Below are positions 25,567 through 34,372 of a DNA stretch of 64,000 nt, in pieces (within the stretch, counting starts at the first letter, position 1; each line of letters begins with the position of its first letter). The DNA comes from Dorea longicatena (GTDB taxonomy: Bacteria > Bacillota > Clostridia > Lachnospirales > Lachnospiraceae). The notes beneath the pieces are model-generated. The model had not been told where the DNA came from. It ran no database searches and worked only from the letters and a program-made list of their open reading frames with translations. Both the position numbers and the translations under genes were made by a program. Where the stretch lies: positions 635,001 through 699,000 of the forward strand of contig NZ_CP102280.1 in NCBI RefSeq assembly GCF_025150085.1. Reading direction: 5' to 3'.

Positions 25567-26038
25567 CGTTCCATTCCTCCTTTAAGGTTTCTTTGAGAAG
25601 AGCACGTCCGCGGGAAAGCCGGGTCTTTACATTGTTGACAGAAAGATGCAGGATATCACTGATCTCTTGTGTTGTATAATCCTCATAGTAAAAGAGATGC
25701 AGGACAATCCGGTATTTTTCGGGAAGTTTCATCACTGTGTCAAACAGAGTTTCTGATTCTGGTGTTTCGAAGGTTAATGTTTCCATATATTCTTCTAAGT
25801 TGCATTTATTTCTGTGCCAGAATGAGCGGGTGATATTCTTTGCTTTATTGATTGCAACCCGGATCAGCCAGGCACGGATATGTTCTTCTGTATCAAACTC
25901 TTTTTTATATGTGTGATACTGAATAAATGTATCCTGAACGACATCTTCTGCATCTTGTTGGTTTCTGCATATATTAAATGCAATCGCATACAGATGCTTT
26001 TGATATCGTTCGATTAAAACTTGTGTTGCTGGTTTCAT
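25556..26038 (-). CDS. ECF sigma factor (sigma-70 family)
   Basis: A 160-residue RNA polymerase sigma factor with regions 2 and 4 only. Region 2: RYQKHLYAIAFNICRNQQDA, then EDVVQDTFIQYHTYK and RAWLIRVAINKAKN. Region 4: LPEKYRIVLHLFYYEDYTTQ, then EISDILHLSVNNVKTRLSRGR with its HTH. The ATG at 26038 follows GGAGTACTC; the frame could start 12 codons earlier. It is cotranscribed with a membrane protein that probably holds it inactive. The regulon is unknown. Confidence 0.92.
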   Translation of the reverse strand: MKPATQVLIERYQKHLYAIAFNICRNQQDAEDVVQDTFIQYHTYKKEFDTEEHIRAWLIRVAINKAKNITRSFWHRNKCNLEEYMETLTFETPESETLFDTVMKLPEKYRIVLHLFYYEDYTTQEISDILHLSVNNVKTRLSRGRALLKETLKEEWNDDE

Positions 26039-26060
26039 GAGTACTCCTTTTTTTGTGTTG

Positions 26061-26099
26061 TATCTACAGAACATGTTGCCGTAAGACCTGCCATAAGCA
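26061..26099 (-). repeat. dispersed palindromic repeat, divergent copy
   Basis: On the minus strand TATGGCAGGTCTTACGGCAA then CATGTTCTGTAGATA resembles the second half of the consensus, just upstream of the sigma-factor start. Confidence 0.35.
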
Positions 26100-26394
26100 T
26101 CTCCTTACAAATGTTCTGGCGACTGAGTGGGGCATCAGACGTTCGTTTCTTAAGGCCTTTCACTTATAATACAAATGAAAACATAGAAAGGTTACAAATT
26201 AATGAAAGTTATTTTCAAAAGTTGTTTTTCAAAAGAAAACTTTAGGTATTGGAGGTAAGATATATATTCTAACTATATCTTACTATCGAGCATAGGCATT
26301 TTACATTTTAAAATATACGACGTAAACTATATTAAGAAAAAATAGCTTCAATAATAAGCTGAAAAAATTAATATCTATTATAAAATGAGGGTGA
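26075..26394. other. intergenic region between sigma factor and MATE remnant
   Basis: No gene is recognised. On the minus strand a GTATTATAAG segment near 26167 could be the -10 region of the sigma operon. A perfect 10-bp inverted repeat GTAAGATATA (26255-26264) / TATATCTTAC (26274-26283) lies 120 bases before the MATE fragment and could be a regulator site. Confidence 0.5.
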
Positions 26395-26406
26395 GTGGTT
26401 TTCATT

Positions 26407-26721
26407 ATGTTTTCGAATAAAGATTTGAAGAATCTGATTGTACCGCTGTTTTTAGAACAGTTATTGATGGCACTGGGCGGAATCGCAGATGTATTTGTGA
26501 GTGGTTTTGTAGGGGAGGCTTCGGTATCCGGAGTATCACTTGTAAACTCATTTAATACTATGTTCATCAATTTATTTACAACACTTGCTTCCGATGGTGC
26601 GGTAGTGATCAGCCAGTATATAGGAAGGAAAGAAGAGAAAATTGATTATGAAGAAAAATATTGGAGCACAGCTGGCATTATATCCGGCACCGGTAATTGT
26701 AGTAGGAGCAATAGTAAATGA
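26407..26721 (+). pseudogene. N-terminal fragment of a MATE efflux pump
   Basis: The first ~78 residues match the start of a MATE drug/sodium antiporter: LKNLIVPLFLEQLLMALGGI (helix 1), GEASVSGVSLVNSFNTMF, and SDGAVVISQYIGRKEE. Normal MATE pumps are about 450 residues. Similarity ends near base 26640 and the frame closes at 26721 in unrelated sequence. A flavin-reductase frame begins at the same place, so the rest of the pump gene has been lost by deletion or joining. A second MATE fragment lies at 38035-38235. The encoded piece would have at most two helices and cannot transport. Confidence 0.75.
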
Positions 26722-27028
26722 TAAACCGACATGGACACTGGTGGCACATGCAGGAACTATGGCGCATAGTCATCTGATGGTGTCGCTGGTACATGCACAC
26801 TACATTAATCAGGAAATTATCGAGAGTAAGAAATTATCAGTAAATATCGTAGACGAAGCATGGCTAAAAGAAGCTGACCGTGTGGGAGTGATAAGCGGAA
26901 ATAAAGAAGACAAATCAGAATCAGGTAAGATTGATTATCATACATTCAAACCGGTACTTTTTGAATTCCCGACATATGAATATTTTGTGACGGGAGAAAA
27001 AGTGGGAGACTGTGCAAAGATGAATTAG
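26648..27028 (+). CDS. flavin reductase family protein, internally deleted
   Basis: A 126-residue frame beginning MKKNIGAQLALYPAPVIVVG and continuing TWTLVAHAGTMAHSHLMVSL and LSVNIVDEAWLKEADRVG, as in the FMN-binding split-barrel flavin reductase group. After GNKEDKSE the expected ~60-70 middle residues are missing and the sequence resumes at GKIDYHTFKPVLFEFPTYEY, the normal C-terminal motif. The deletion is in frame. Full-length relatives have ~190 residues. FMN binding and the dimer interface are probably damaged. The start has only a weak AAGAGAAA ribosome site and sits on the junction with the MATE fragment. Confidence 0.65.
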   Translation: MKKNIGAQLALYPAPVIVVGAIVNDKPTWTLVAHAGTMAHSHLMVSLVHAHYINQEIIESKKLSVNIVDEAWLKEADRVGVISGNKEDKSESGKIDYHTFKPVLFEFPTYEYFVTGEKVGDCAKMN

Positions 27029-27095
27029 AGGTTTTCATCCCTGGCAGATTGTGCTATCATGACAGTATGTCAGAAAGCGAAAGGATGGAAGTTTC

Positions 27096-27716
27096 ATGCC
27101 GGCGAGATCAGAAGAAAGAACGAATGCGAGAAAAGAAGAGATCATCAATGCATGCGAAATGCTGTATCAGACGATGAATTTTAAAGATATTACGATAAAG
27201 GAAATCGGAAATGTCACCTCTTTTTCCAGAACATCGATATATAATTATTTTGAGACGAAAGAGGAAATCTTTCTTGCATTGTTAAAAAGAGAATACGATG
27301 CGTGGATTCTGGATCTACATAAGATTGTTGAAGAACATGAAAGCATGGACGATGAGCAGATTGCATCGGCGATTGCAAAATCTTTGGATCAGCGTCATCA
27401 ACTTCTGAAGATACTTTCCATGAATCATTATGATCTGGAGGAAAACAGCCGTATTGAGATGTTGATAGAATTCAAAGTATCTTATGGAAATTCACTGAGA
27501 GCTGTAATGGGAATTCTTGCAAAATTCAGACCGGATATGGATATTGAAAAGAGACAGGAATTTGTCTATGCATTTTTTCCGTTTATGTTTGGAATTTATC
27601 CGTATACCGTGGTGACGGAGAAACAGAAGAAAGCGATGAAAGAAGCAGGAGTTGATTATACTTATAATTCGGTATATGAACTGACGTATACGGCAGTGAA
27701 AAAGATGTTGAAGTAA
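27096..27716 (+). CDS. TetR-family transcriptional regulator
   Basis: A 206-residue regulator. The N-terminal HTH is ITIKEIGNVTSFSRTSIYNY followed by FETKEEIFLALLKREYDAW, the standard TetR recognition helix and linker. The remainder is an all-helical ligand domain ending ELTYTAVKKMLK. The ATG is at 27096 after GAAAGGATGG. It is 28 bases ahead of a flavodoxin gene on the same strand, which it probably regulates, and downstream of a flavin-reductase remnant. This suggests an original redox-stress or electrophile-response cluster. Confidence 0.9.
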   Translation: MPARSEERTNARKEEIINACEMLYQTMNFKDITIKEIGNVTSFSRTSIYNYFETKEEIFLALLKREYDAWILDLHKIVEEHESMDDEQIASAIAKSLDQRHQLLKILSMNHYDLEENSRIEMLIEFKVSYGNSLRAVMGILAKFRPDMDIEKRQEFVYAFFPFMFGIYPYTVVTEKQKKAMKEAGVDYTYNSVYELTYTAVKKMLK

Positions 27717-27744
27717 TGAAAATATTTGAAAGGAGATAGAAATC

Positions 27745-28218
27745 ATGAAAACATTAGTAGCATATTTTAGTGCAAGCGGAACAACAGAAGGTGTAGCAAA
27801 GAAGGTGGCAGAGGCAGCAGGAGCAGATCTGTTCGAGATCAAACCAGAAGTACCATATACAAATGCAGACCTGAACTGGATGGATAAAAAAGCAAGAAGT
27901 ACGGTTGAGATGAACGATCCGTCTTCCAGACCTGCTACTACAGGAACGGTAGAGAATATGGAGCAGTATGATAACGTAATTATCGGGTTTCCAATCTGGT
28001 GGTATGTTGCACCGACAATTATTAACACATTCCTGGAAAGCTATGACTTCGCTGGAAAGAAGATCGCACTTTTTGCCACATCAGGTGGAAGCGGATTTGG
28101 GAAAACAGTATCCAGACTGGAAGGTTCTGTGGATAAATCGGCAGAATTCGTGTCAGAGAAACTGTTAAACAGAGCAGGTAAAGCGGAGATTGAAAGCTGG
28201 CTGAAGAGCTGGATGTAA
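27745..28218 (+). CDS. flavodoxin
   Basis: A 157-residue FMN-binding electron carrier of the short-chain flavodoxin type. The phosphate-binding loop is [17 protein letters not shown] at residues 7-23. The isoalloxazine loops are [20 protein letters not shown] (~81-100) and [13 protein letters not shown] (~113). The sequence [18 protein letters not shown] is typical of the Lachnospiraceae flavodoxins of this class. GAAAGGAGATAG precedes the ATG. It forms an operon with the TetR gene; the electron partner is not encoded nearby. Confidence 0.92.
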   Translation: MKTLVAYFSASGTTEGVAKKVAEAAGADLFEIKPEVPYTNADLNWMDKKARSTVEMNDPSSRPATTGTVENMEQYDNVIIGFPIWWYVAPTIINTFLESYDFAGKKIALFATSGGSGFGKTVSRLEGSVDKSAEFVSEKLLNRAGKAEIESWLKSWM

Positions 28219-28265
28219 GAAGCAGATAAGATGCAGGAAGCCTTTTCGGTGATTCAGGAGATAAA

Positions 28266-28793
28266 ATGTATCTGATATCGGTGTATTTTGATGACAAAAG
28301 CAATAAAATAATTTCCAATTATATAAATAAAATTGCGCAAAAGACGGGAAATACGTTTATGACAGATAATCATGTTCCACCACATCTGACAATTATGTCT
28401 GTAGAGGCAAGAGAGGAAAAAAAATTGACAGAGGTGATGGAACAGTTGGAGAGGTCCCTGACCAAAGGGCAGATCCAGCTGGTCTCGGTCGGAGTGTTAT
28501 TGCCGTATGTATTGTATGCGGCACCGGTTCTGAATCTGTATCTGGAAGATATGATCGAACAGGTACATGATATGGTAAAGCACATTCCGGAGGTCAGAAT
28601 GAGCCGGTATTATCAGCCTATGCAGTGGATTCCGCATATCACACTGGGAAAGAAGCTTTCAAAAGAACAGATGCAGGAAGCCTTTTCGGTGATGCAGGAA
28701 CTGTTTGCGCCGATGGAAGTGACGGTGGCAGAGATCGGACTTGCGAAGACGAATCCGCATCAGGATCTGATAAGAGTAGAATTAAATGACTGA
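28266..28793 (+). CDS. 2H phosphoesterase (2'-5' RNA ligase-like)
   Basis: A 175-residue protein with the two HxT motifs of the 2H phosphoesterase superfamily: PPHLTIM near residue 39 and WIPHITLGK near 121. These histidines cleave 2',3'-cyclic or 2'-5' phosphodiester bonds in RNA or nucleotides. The spacing and length fit the superfamily. The ATG follows CAGGAG. Thirty bases just ahead of the start (28231-28260) nearly duplicate bases 28671-28700 inside the gene, a trace of a past duplication. Substrate is unknown. Confidence 0.8.
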   Translation: MYLISVYFDDKSNKIISNYINKIAQKTGNTFMTDNHVPPHLTIMSVEAREEKKLTEVMEQLERSLTKGQIQLVSVGVLLPYVLYAAPVLNLYLEDMIEQVHDMVKHIPEVRMSRYYQPMQWIPHITLGKKLSKEQMQEAFSVMQELFAPMEVTVAEIGLAKTNPHQDLIRVELND

Positions 28794-28805
28794 TCGATAA
28801 AAAAG

Positions 28806-28867
28806 AGCATGAAGGAATGCAGAGGATATCGAAAGATGATCCCGGCATAGAATTCATGCTTTTTTTA
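28806..28867 (+). terminator. rho-independent terminator
   Basis: AGCATGAA and TTCATGCT enclose a 39-base loop, followed by TTTTTTT, ending the flavodoxin/2H transcript. Confidence 0.7.
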
Positions 28868-28955
28868 TATTATGACAGGATATTCTGCGTTATAATAAGT
28901 GAAAGAATCAGGAGATTGAAAAAGAATATGCAGCAACTCATATAAAAAGAAAAAC

Positions 28956-30413
28956 ATGGAAAGCCGGAATGTTATGAAAAAGTACATAGGTATATTAGCA
29001 AAAATAACAGGATTCATACTGATTGTGATTCTGGCGGTGAATATCATTCTGCCGCTGATAAAAAGAAATCCGGATGCAGCTTATGAGAAAGAACTGGAAC
29101 AGACTACATTTACGGAAGAAACGATGAAGGATGTCGGCGGAAACCAGGCGGGAAAAAAGAATGCAGAGCGGATCAGATGTATTGATGACAATGAAGAGGC
29201 TCTGTTGTGGCGGCTCCGTATGATCGGAAATGCGAAAAAAAGTATTGTGTTATCCACATTTGATCTGCGTCCGGATGACAGTGGTACGAAGATCATTGCG
29301 GCATTGTATACGGCGGCAGAAAGGGGTGTGCAGGTACAGATATTGATCGACGGGATCTATCAGAAACTCTTTCTGGAAAAGAGTCCGGTGTTTCAGGCAC
29401 TGGCAGCACATCAGAATATAGAAGTTGGAATCTATAATCCAGTCACGAATCTTATGCGTCTGAATTACCGGATGCATGATAAGTACCTGATCATTGATGA
29501 ATCGATGTATCTGCTGGGAGGACGCAATACCAATGATATCTTTCTGGGAGATAAAAAGACCAGAATTAATGTAGACCGGGATATTTTTGTATATGAAGAG
29601 ACACAAGGAAAAGGGGAATCGCTGCAGGCACTCGAGAAATATTTTGATACCATATGGAATGAAGCACAGGTCAGGAAAAAGAAGAAAACATATGCTGCAT
29701 CTTATGAAGAAAAGTATAAAAGCGAATACCATCAGTTGAAAGAACGATACCGTTCATTAAAAGAGAAGTATCCGGATATCGAAAACTATGAGCACTGGGA
29801 AGACGATACATATGAAGCAGATAAGATCACACTGATCGATAATGGAACGCAGACGGCTAGAAAAAGTCCGAAAGTTCTTCAGGCGATCGGGTATATCGCC
29901 GGACAGGGAGAAGAGGTGGTCATCCAGACTCCGTATGTGATCTGTAATTCCTATATGTATCAGAAACTGAAGCAGATATCGGAAAAGGCAGATCTTAAGA
30001 TTGTACTCAATGCAGTGGAAAAAGGTTCGAATCCATGGGGATGTACGGATTATCTGAACCAGAAAGAAAATATCCTTGGAACAGGTGCGACGGTATATGA
30101 GCTGATGAATGCCCATGCAGTACATACCAAGACGGTTCTGATAGATGATAATATATCCATTGTGGGTTCGTACAATCTGGATATGCGGAGTACGTATCTG
30201 GACACGGAACTGATGCTGGTGATCGAAAGTAAACGTTTGAATGAGGAAATCCGTGATACAGAAAATGTTTATATTGAGAAAAGCAAAGAAGTAAAAACAG
30301 ATGGTACGGAGACGGAAGGAAGTCTGTATAAGAAAAAAGTACTGACACCGGAAAAGAAGCGGTTCTATGCATTTCTGAAAATTATTATCAGACCATTTCG
30401 GCATCTGTTATGA
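28956..30413 (+). CDS. phospholipase D / cardiolipin synthase-like protein
   Basis: A 485-residue membrane-tethered enzyme. One N-terminal helix (KITGFILIVILAVNIILPLI, ~16-35) is followed by two PLD domains with HKD motifs: MHDKYLIIDESMYLLGGRN near residue 175 and VHTKTVLIDDNISIVGSYN near 392. Each half contributes a His to the phosphatidyl transfer site. Cardiolipin synthases of this family use two phosphatidylglycerols; the unusual long middle section and single N-terminal helix leave phospholipase activity possible. No clear ribosome site separates ATG 28956 from ATG 28974, so the start may be six codons later. Confidence 0.85.
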   Translation: MESRNVMKKYIGILAKITGFILIVILAVNIILPLIKRNPDAAYEKELEQTTFTEETMKDVGGNQAGKKNAERIRCIDDNEEALLWRLRMIGNAKKSIVLSTFDLRPDDSGTKIIAALYTAAERGVQVQILIDGIYQKLFLEKSPVFQALAAHQNIEVGIYNPVTNLMRLNYRMHDKYLIIDESMYLLGGRNTNDIFLGDKKTRINVDRDIFVYEETQGKGESLQALEKYFDTIWNEAQVRKKKKTYAASYEEKYKSEYHQLKERYRSLKEKYPDIENYEHWEDDTYEADKITLIDNGTQTARKSPKVLQAIGYIAGQGEEVVIQTPYVICNSYMYQKLKQISEKADLKIVLNAVEKGSNPWGCTDYLNQKENILGTGATVYELMNAHAVHTKTVLIDDNISIVGSYNLDMRSTYLDTELMLVIESKRLNEEIRDTENVYIEKSKEVKTDGTETEGSLYKKKVLTPEKKRFYAFLKIIIRPFRHLL

Positions 30414-30480
30414 GCAGATAGTGAAAGGAATACATTCGTTTCAACGATAAGAATTGGAAAGTAAAAGGAAAAGAAACAAA

Positions 30481-31104
30481 ATGATTAACAGAGAAGACAT
30501 GCTGGCACTGACCAGAAGAATGACAGTTAAGAGAACATCTATGACCAGAATCGCCGGAGGATATCTGGACATGGATGGGTATATAGACGGGACATTTAAC
30601 ACGGGTTTTTTAAAATTGAGCCCAGATGAGAAAGAAAAAAATTTACAGATAGCAAAAGTAATCCCATTTGCAGATACGAATCAGAATCTGAAAGAATATG
30701 CATTTTCCAGTGAGAAGATGAAAGGTGACAGTATGTGGAAGCTTTTAATGGGAATGCGTGTGTGTGGACTGAAAAATGATGCATTAATGGAGACCTTTTA
30801 TGAGATTGTCGGGGAACAATATCAGGCAATGGGAGATTATGCGGTCTATGTATTTCATGACAGGTATGACATTCCGGCAAAGGGCAAAGATCATGTCCGC
30901 CAGGGGGAATCCGAGGAGATGTTCGAATATCTGATCTGCGCTATCTGTCCGGTGAGTGGAGACTATGAGCCCGGAGAACCGGAGTGCGGCTTTCTTTTCC
31001 CGGCATTTATGGATGGCGCAGCAGCACTCAATTATGTGGACGTATATCAGAAGGATCAGGCACATCCGCATACAGAGCTTCTGAAAATGCTTGGCGTGTG
31101 GTGA
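30481..31104 (+). CDS. DUF4317-family protein
   Basis: A 207-residue cytosolic protein. The opening MINREDMLALTRRMTVKRTSMTRIAGGYLD and the later SMWKLLMGMRVCGLKND and ECGFLFPAFMDGAAAL segments match the DUF4317 family of Clostridia. Many members are, as I recall, longer (~380 residues), so this may be a short form. The ATG at 30481 follows AAAAGGAAAAG; a TTG nine codons earlier is in frame. No catalytic motif is known. The gene stands between the phospholipase D and an ABC exporter. Confidence 0.7.
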   Translation: MINREDMLALTRRMTVKRTSMTRIAGGYLDMDGYIDGTFNTGFLKLSPDEKEKNLQIAKVIPFADTNQNLKEYAFSSEKMKGDSMWKLLMGMRVCGLKNDALMETFYEIVGEQYQAMGDYAVYVFHDRYDIPAKGKDHVRQGESEEMFEYLICAICPVSGDYEPGEPECGFLFPAFMDGAAALNYVDVYQKDQAHPHTELLKMLGVW

Positions 31105-31207
31105 GATAGAGAAAATTTCTTATAAATGAGTTTAATGGTTCCCAATTCCTTCCGGATATCCTATAATATAGTGGATTGAGTTTATAGGAAAAGGCAGGGA
31201 ATATACA

Positions 31208-32932
31208 ATGCATACAATGAAAAAATTCATCCGGTATTATGCCCCGTATAAGGCGGTATTCTTTCTGGATCTGATCTGTGCGGCGGTTATAAGTCTGGTA
31301 GATCTTGCATTTCCGCAGATATTGCGGACACTTACAAAGACCTTGTTCGCAGAACCGGCAGACCGTATATTACAGGCCCTTCTCCCAATCGGAGCGGGGC
31401 TTCTTGTAATTTATATTTTACAGGCGCTGTGTAAATATTATGTCAGCTATCAGGGACATATGATGGGCGCCAATATGGAACGGGACATGCGGCAGCAGCT
31501 TTTTGACCATTATGAGAAATTGTCATTTTCATATTATGACCAGAATAATTCCGGGCAGATGATGAGCAAGCTGGTATCGGACCTTTTTGATATCTCAGAG
31601 TTTGCACATCACGGACCGGAGAACTTATTTATTTCGCTGATCAAAATTATCGGTTCGTTCATATTCCTGTTTCTGATCAACTGGAGACTGGCAATACCGC
31701 TTCTGGTTCTGGTAGTGTTCATGTTGTTCTTCTCGTACGGGCAGAATAAGAAGATGCAGGCGACATTCATGGACAACCGGCGTAAGATCGGGGATGTTAA
31801 TTCGAGTCTTCAGGATACACTGGCCGGGATCCGTGTTGTACAGTCCTTTGCAAATGAAGAGATTGAACGGGAGAAGTTCCGAAAAAGCAACCAGGGATTT
31901 CTGCGTTCCAAGGATGCCAATTATAAATGTATGGGAAGCTTTATGAGCGGCAACCTGTTCTTTCAGGGGATGATGTATCTGGTAACGCTGGTATTCGGAG
32001 GATGGCTGATCGCACATGGGAAGATGGAGGCAGCGGATCTTGCGATGTACGCACTCTATATTGGGATCTTTATCAGCCCGATACAGATTCTGGTCGAGCT
32101 TACTGAGATGATGCAGAAAGGACTGTCCGGATTCCGCAGATTTCTGGATGTGGTAGAGACCGAGCCGGAGATCGTGAATGCACCGGACGCAGAATCAATA
32201 GATGAAGTAAACGGACACGTTTCTTATGAAAACGTATCGTTTCATTATAGCGACGATGATACACCGGTGCTTTCTAATGTTACATTCGACATTCCGGCAG
32301 GAAAATCCGTGGCTTTAGTCGGACCTTCGGGAAGTGGTAAGACGACGATCTGCTCTCTGCTTCCGAGATTCTATGATGTAACAGGCGGACGTGTTACGAT
32401 TGACGGAAAAGATGTCCGGGATCTGACACTGGAAAGTCTGCGTAATCAGATCGGACTGGTACAGCAGGATGTGTATCTGTTCTGTGGAAGTATTAAAGAG
32501 AATATCGCATATGGGAAGCCGGGAGCATCTATGGAAGAGATTGAAGACGCAGCAAGGAAAGCGAACATTCATGATTTTATTATGGAACTGCCGGACGGAT
32601 ATGATACATTTGTTGGTGAACGTGGAACAAGACTTTCCGGCGGACAGAAACAGAGAATCTCGATTGCAAGAGTATTTCTTAAGAATCCGTCAATCCTGAT
32701 TCTGGATGAGGCGACAAGTGCACTGGATAATGAGAGCGAACGCTGGATCCAGAAGAGTCTGGAAGAGCTTGCAAAGAACCGGACAACGATTACGATCGCG
32801 CATCGATTATCAACAATCCGCAATGCGGATGAGATCCTTGTAGTGGCAGATAATGGAATCGCAGAGCGTGGAACACATGAAGAACTGTTAAAACAGGGCG
32901 GAATCTATGCGCATTATAATGAGATGGGATAG
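31208..32932 (+). CDS. ABC exporter, membrane and ATPase domains fused
   Basis: A 574-residue half-transporter expected to act as a homodimer. Membrane domain ~10-300 with six helices. The ATPase has Walker A GPSGSGKTT near residue 373, Q-loop GLVQQDVYLF, signature LSGGQKQR near 477, Walker B ILILDEATSALD near 497 with the catalytic Glu, and H-loop IAHRLSTIRN. All motifs are canonical, unlike the pair at 5.6-8.9 kb. Substrate (lipid, drug or peptide) cannot be inferred. The ATG follows GGCAGGGAAT. It is transcribed separately from Ddh, which has its own promoter. Confidence 0.92.
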   Translation: MHTMKKFIRYYAPYKAVFFLDLICAAVISLVDLAFPQILRTLTKTLFAEPADRILQALLPIGAGLLVIYILQALCKYYVSYQGHMMGANMERDMRQQLFDHYEKLSFSYYDQNNSGQMMSKLVSDLFDISEFAHHGPENLFISLIKIIGSFIFLFLINWRLAIPLLVLVVFMLFFSYGQNKKMQATFMDNRRKIGDVNSSLQDTLAGIRVVQSFANEEIEREKFRKSNQGFLRSKDANYKCMGSFMSGNLFFQGMMYLVTLVFGGWLIAHGKMEAADLAMYALYIGIFISPIQILVELTEMMQKGLSGFRRFLDVVETEPEIVNAPDAESIDEVNGHVSYENVSFHYSDDDTPVLSNVTFDIPAGKSVALVGPSGSGKTTICSLLPRFYDVTGGRVTIDGKDVRDLTLESLRNQIGLVQQDVYLFCGSIKENIAYGKPGASMEEIEDAARKANIHDFIMELPDGYDTFVGERGTRLSGGQKQRISIARVFLKNPSILILDEATSALDNESERWIQKSLEELAKNRTTITIAHRLSTIRNADEILVVADNGIAERGTHEELLKQGGIYAHYNEMG

Positions 32933-33013
32933 GCAGAAGATAAGAAAAACGGAAGCTGCTCTGTGAGTAGAAACATAAAAATTATCAATAAAGAAATTTG
33001 CAAAAGAAAAAGA

Positions 33014-33041
33014 TTGCCGTGAAAAGAATCTATGATATAAT
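33014..33041 (+). promoter_or_regulatory. promoter of ddh
   Basis: TTGCCG and TATAAT with a 16-base spacer, giving a leader of roughly 120 bases. No lysine riboswitch is recognised in that leader. Confidence 0.6.
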
Positions 33042-33167
33042 TTACAAAGATATCAGCGGCAGAAAAGACAGTGCAAAACTGTAAAGGAACAGTAGAAATG
33101 ATTGATATCAGTGAATAAAAACGGCCACCGAATAAGGCGGCAAATCATAAGAAACAGAGGTAGAATT

Positions 33168-34154
33168 ATGGGAAAAATCAGAATTGGTATCGTTGGATAC
33201 GGTAACATCGGACGCGGAGTAGAGCAGTCTATCAAGCGTAATGATGATATGGAATTAAAAGCAGTATTTACAAGAAGAGATCCTGCAAGTGTAAAGATCC
33301 AGACAGAAGGGGCAGAAGTAAAGCACTTTGATGATATGGAAGCTATGAAAGATGATATCGATGTAATGATCCTCTGCGGCGGATCAGCAACAGACCTTCC
33401 GGTAATCGGACCGAAGGTAGCAGCATCATTCAATACCATTGACAGCTTTGATACACATGCTAAGATCCCTGAGTATTTTGCAAATGTAGATAAAGCAGCA
33501 AAAGAAGGAAAGAATGTAAGTATTATCTCAGTAGGCTGGGATCCGGGAATGTTCTCTCTGAATCGTCTGTATGCAGAGTCTATCCTGGTACAGGGAAGCA
33601 CTTATACATTCTGGGGAAAAGGGGTCAGCCAGGGACACTCTGATGCAATCCGCCGTATCGAAGGTGTGAAGAACGGAATCCAGTATACGGTACCGATCGA
33701 AGCAGCGGTTGACCAGGTAAGAAGCGGAAGTGAACCGGAGTTGACAACAAGACAGAAACATTTAAGAGAGTGTTATGTAGTAGCAGAAGAAGGAGCAGAT
33801 AAAGCAGCCATTGAAGAGGCAATCAAGACAATGCCAAACTACTTTGATGAATATGATACAACGGTAACATTTATCACAGAAGAAGAATTAAAAGAAAACC
33901 ACAGCAAGATGCCTCACGGTGGATTCGTGATCCGTACCGGTGAGACAGGATGCGAAGGCAACAAGCATGTGATCGAATATTCTCTGAAACTGGATTCCAA
34001 CCCGGAATTCACAGGAAGTGTTCTGGTAGCTTATGCACGTGCTGCACACAGACTTTCTAAGAAAGGTGAATCAGGAGCAAGAAGCGTATTCGATATCGCA
34101 CCGGCTATGCTGTCTCAGATGACACCGGAAGAGTTAAGAGCACATATGCTGTAA
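33168..34154 (+). CDS. ddh: meso-diaminopimelate dehydrogenase
   Basis: A 328-residue NADPH-dependent enzyme that converts tetrahydrodipicolinate directly to meso-diaminopimelate, the one-step route to lysine and peptidoglycan cross-linking residues. The Rossmann motif is GIVGYGNIGRGVE. Family segments include LCGGSATDLPVIGPKVA, IDSFDTHAKIPEYF, SVGWDPGMFSLNRL and the substrate region WGKGVSQGHSDAIRRI. The ATG at 33168 follows AGAGGTAG; upstream codons of the frame carry no similarity. DapB, which makes its substrate, is encoded at 62.6 kb. Confidence 0.95.
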   Translation: MGKIRIGIVGYGNIGRGVEQSIKRNDDMELKAVFTRRDPASVKIQTEGAEVKHFDDMEAMKDDIDVMILCGGSATDLPVIGPKVAASFNTIDSFDTHAKIPEYFANVDKAAKEGKNVSIISVGWDPGMFSLNRLYAESILVQGSTYTFWGKGVSQGHSDAIRRIEGVKNGIQYTVPIEAAVDQVRSGSEPELTTRQKHLRECYVVAEEGADKAAIEEAIKTMPNYFDEYDTTVTFITEEELKENHSKMPHGGFVIRTGETGCEGNKHVIEYSLKLDSNPEFTGSVLVAYARAAHRLSKKGESGARSVFDIAPAMLSQMTPEELRAHML

Positions 34155-34231
34155 GAGATAATTAATAAAAATGTATACAAGTTCCATCGTAGACTATTAA
34201 TGTTGTGATGGAATATAAGGAGCAGAAGTAA

Positions 34232-34282
34232 AAAATCAGGCATCGGAGGCGAAATGAAAACTCGTTTCCGGTGCCTGATTTT
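34232..34282. terminator. terminator between ddh and the thrE-like gene (bidirectional)
   Basis: AAAATCAGGCATCGGA pairs with TCCGGTGCCTGATTTT (one G-U pair). T-runs occur on both strands, so it serves converging genes. Confidence 0.75.
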
Positions 34283-34372
34283 GTAGAAACTACGGATTTA
34301 TTTAAGATTTCCTGCTGACTGGTTTATGGTTTGCCGGACAGAGTGGAAAGAAGCTATCTAAAATGAGAGATT

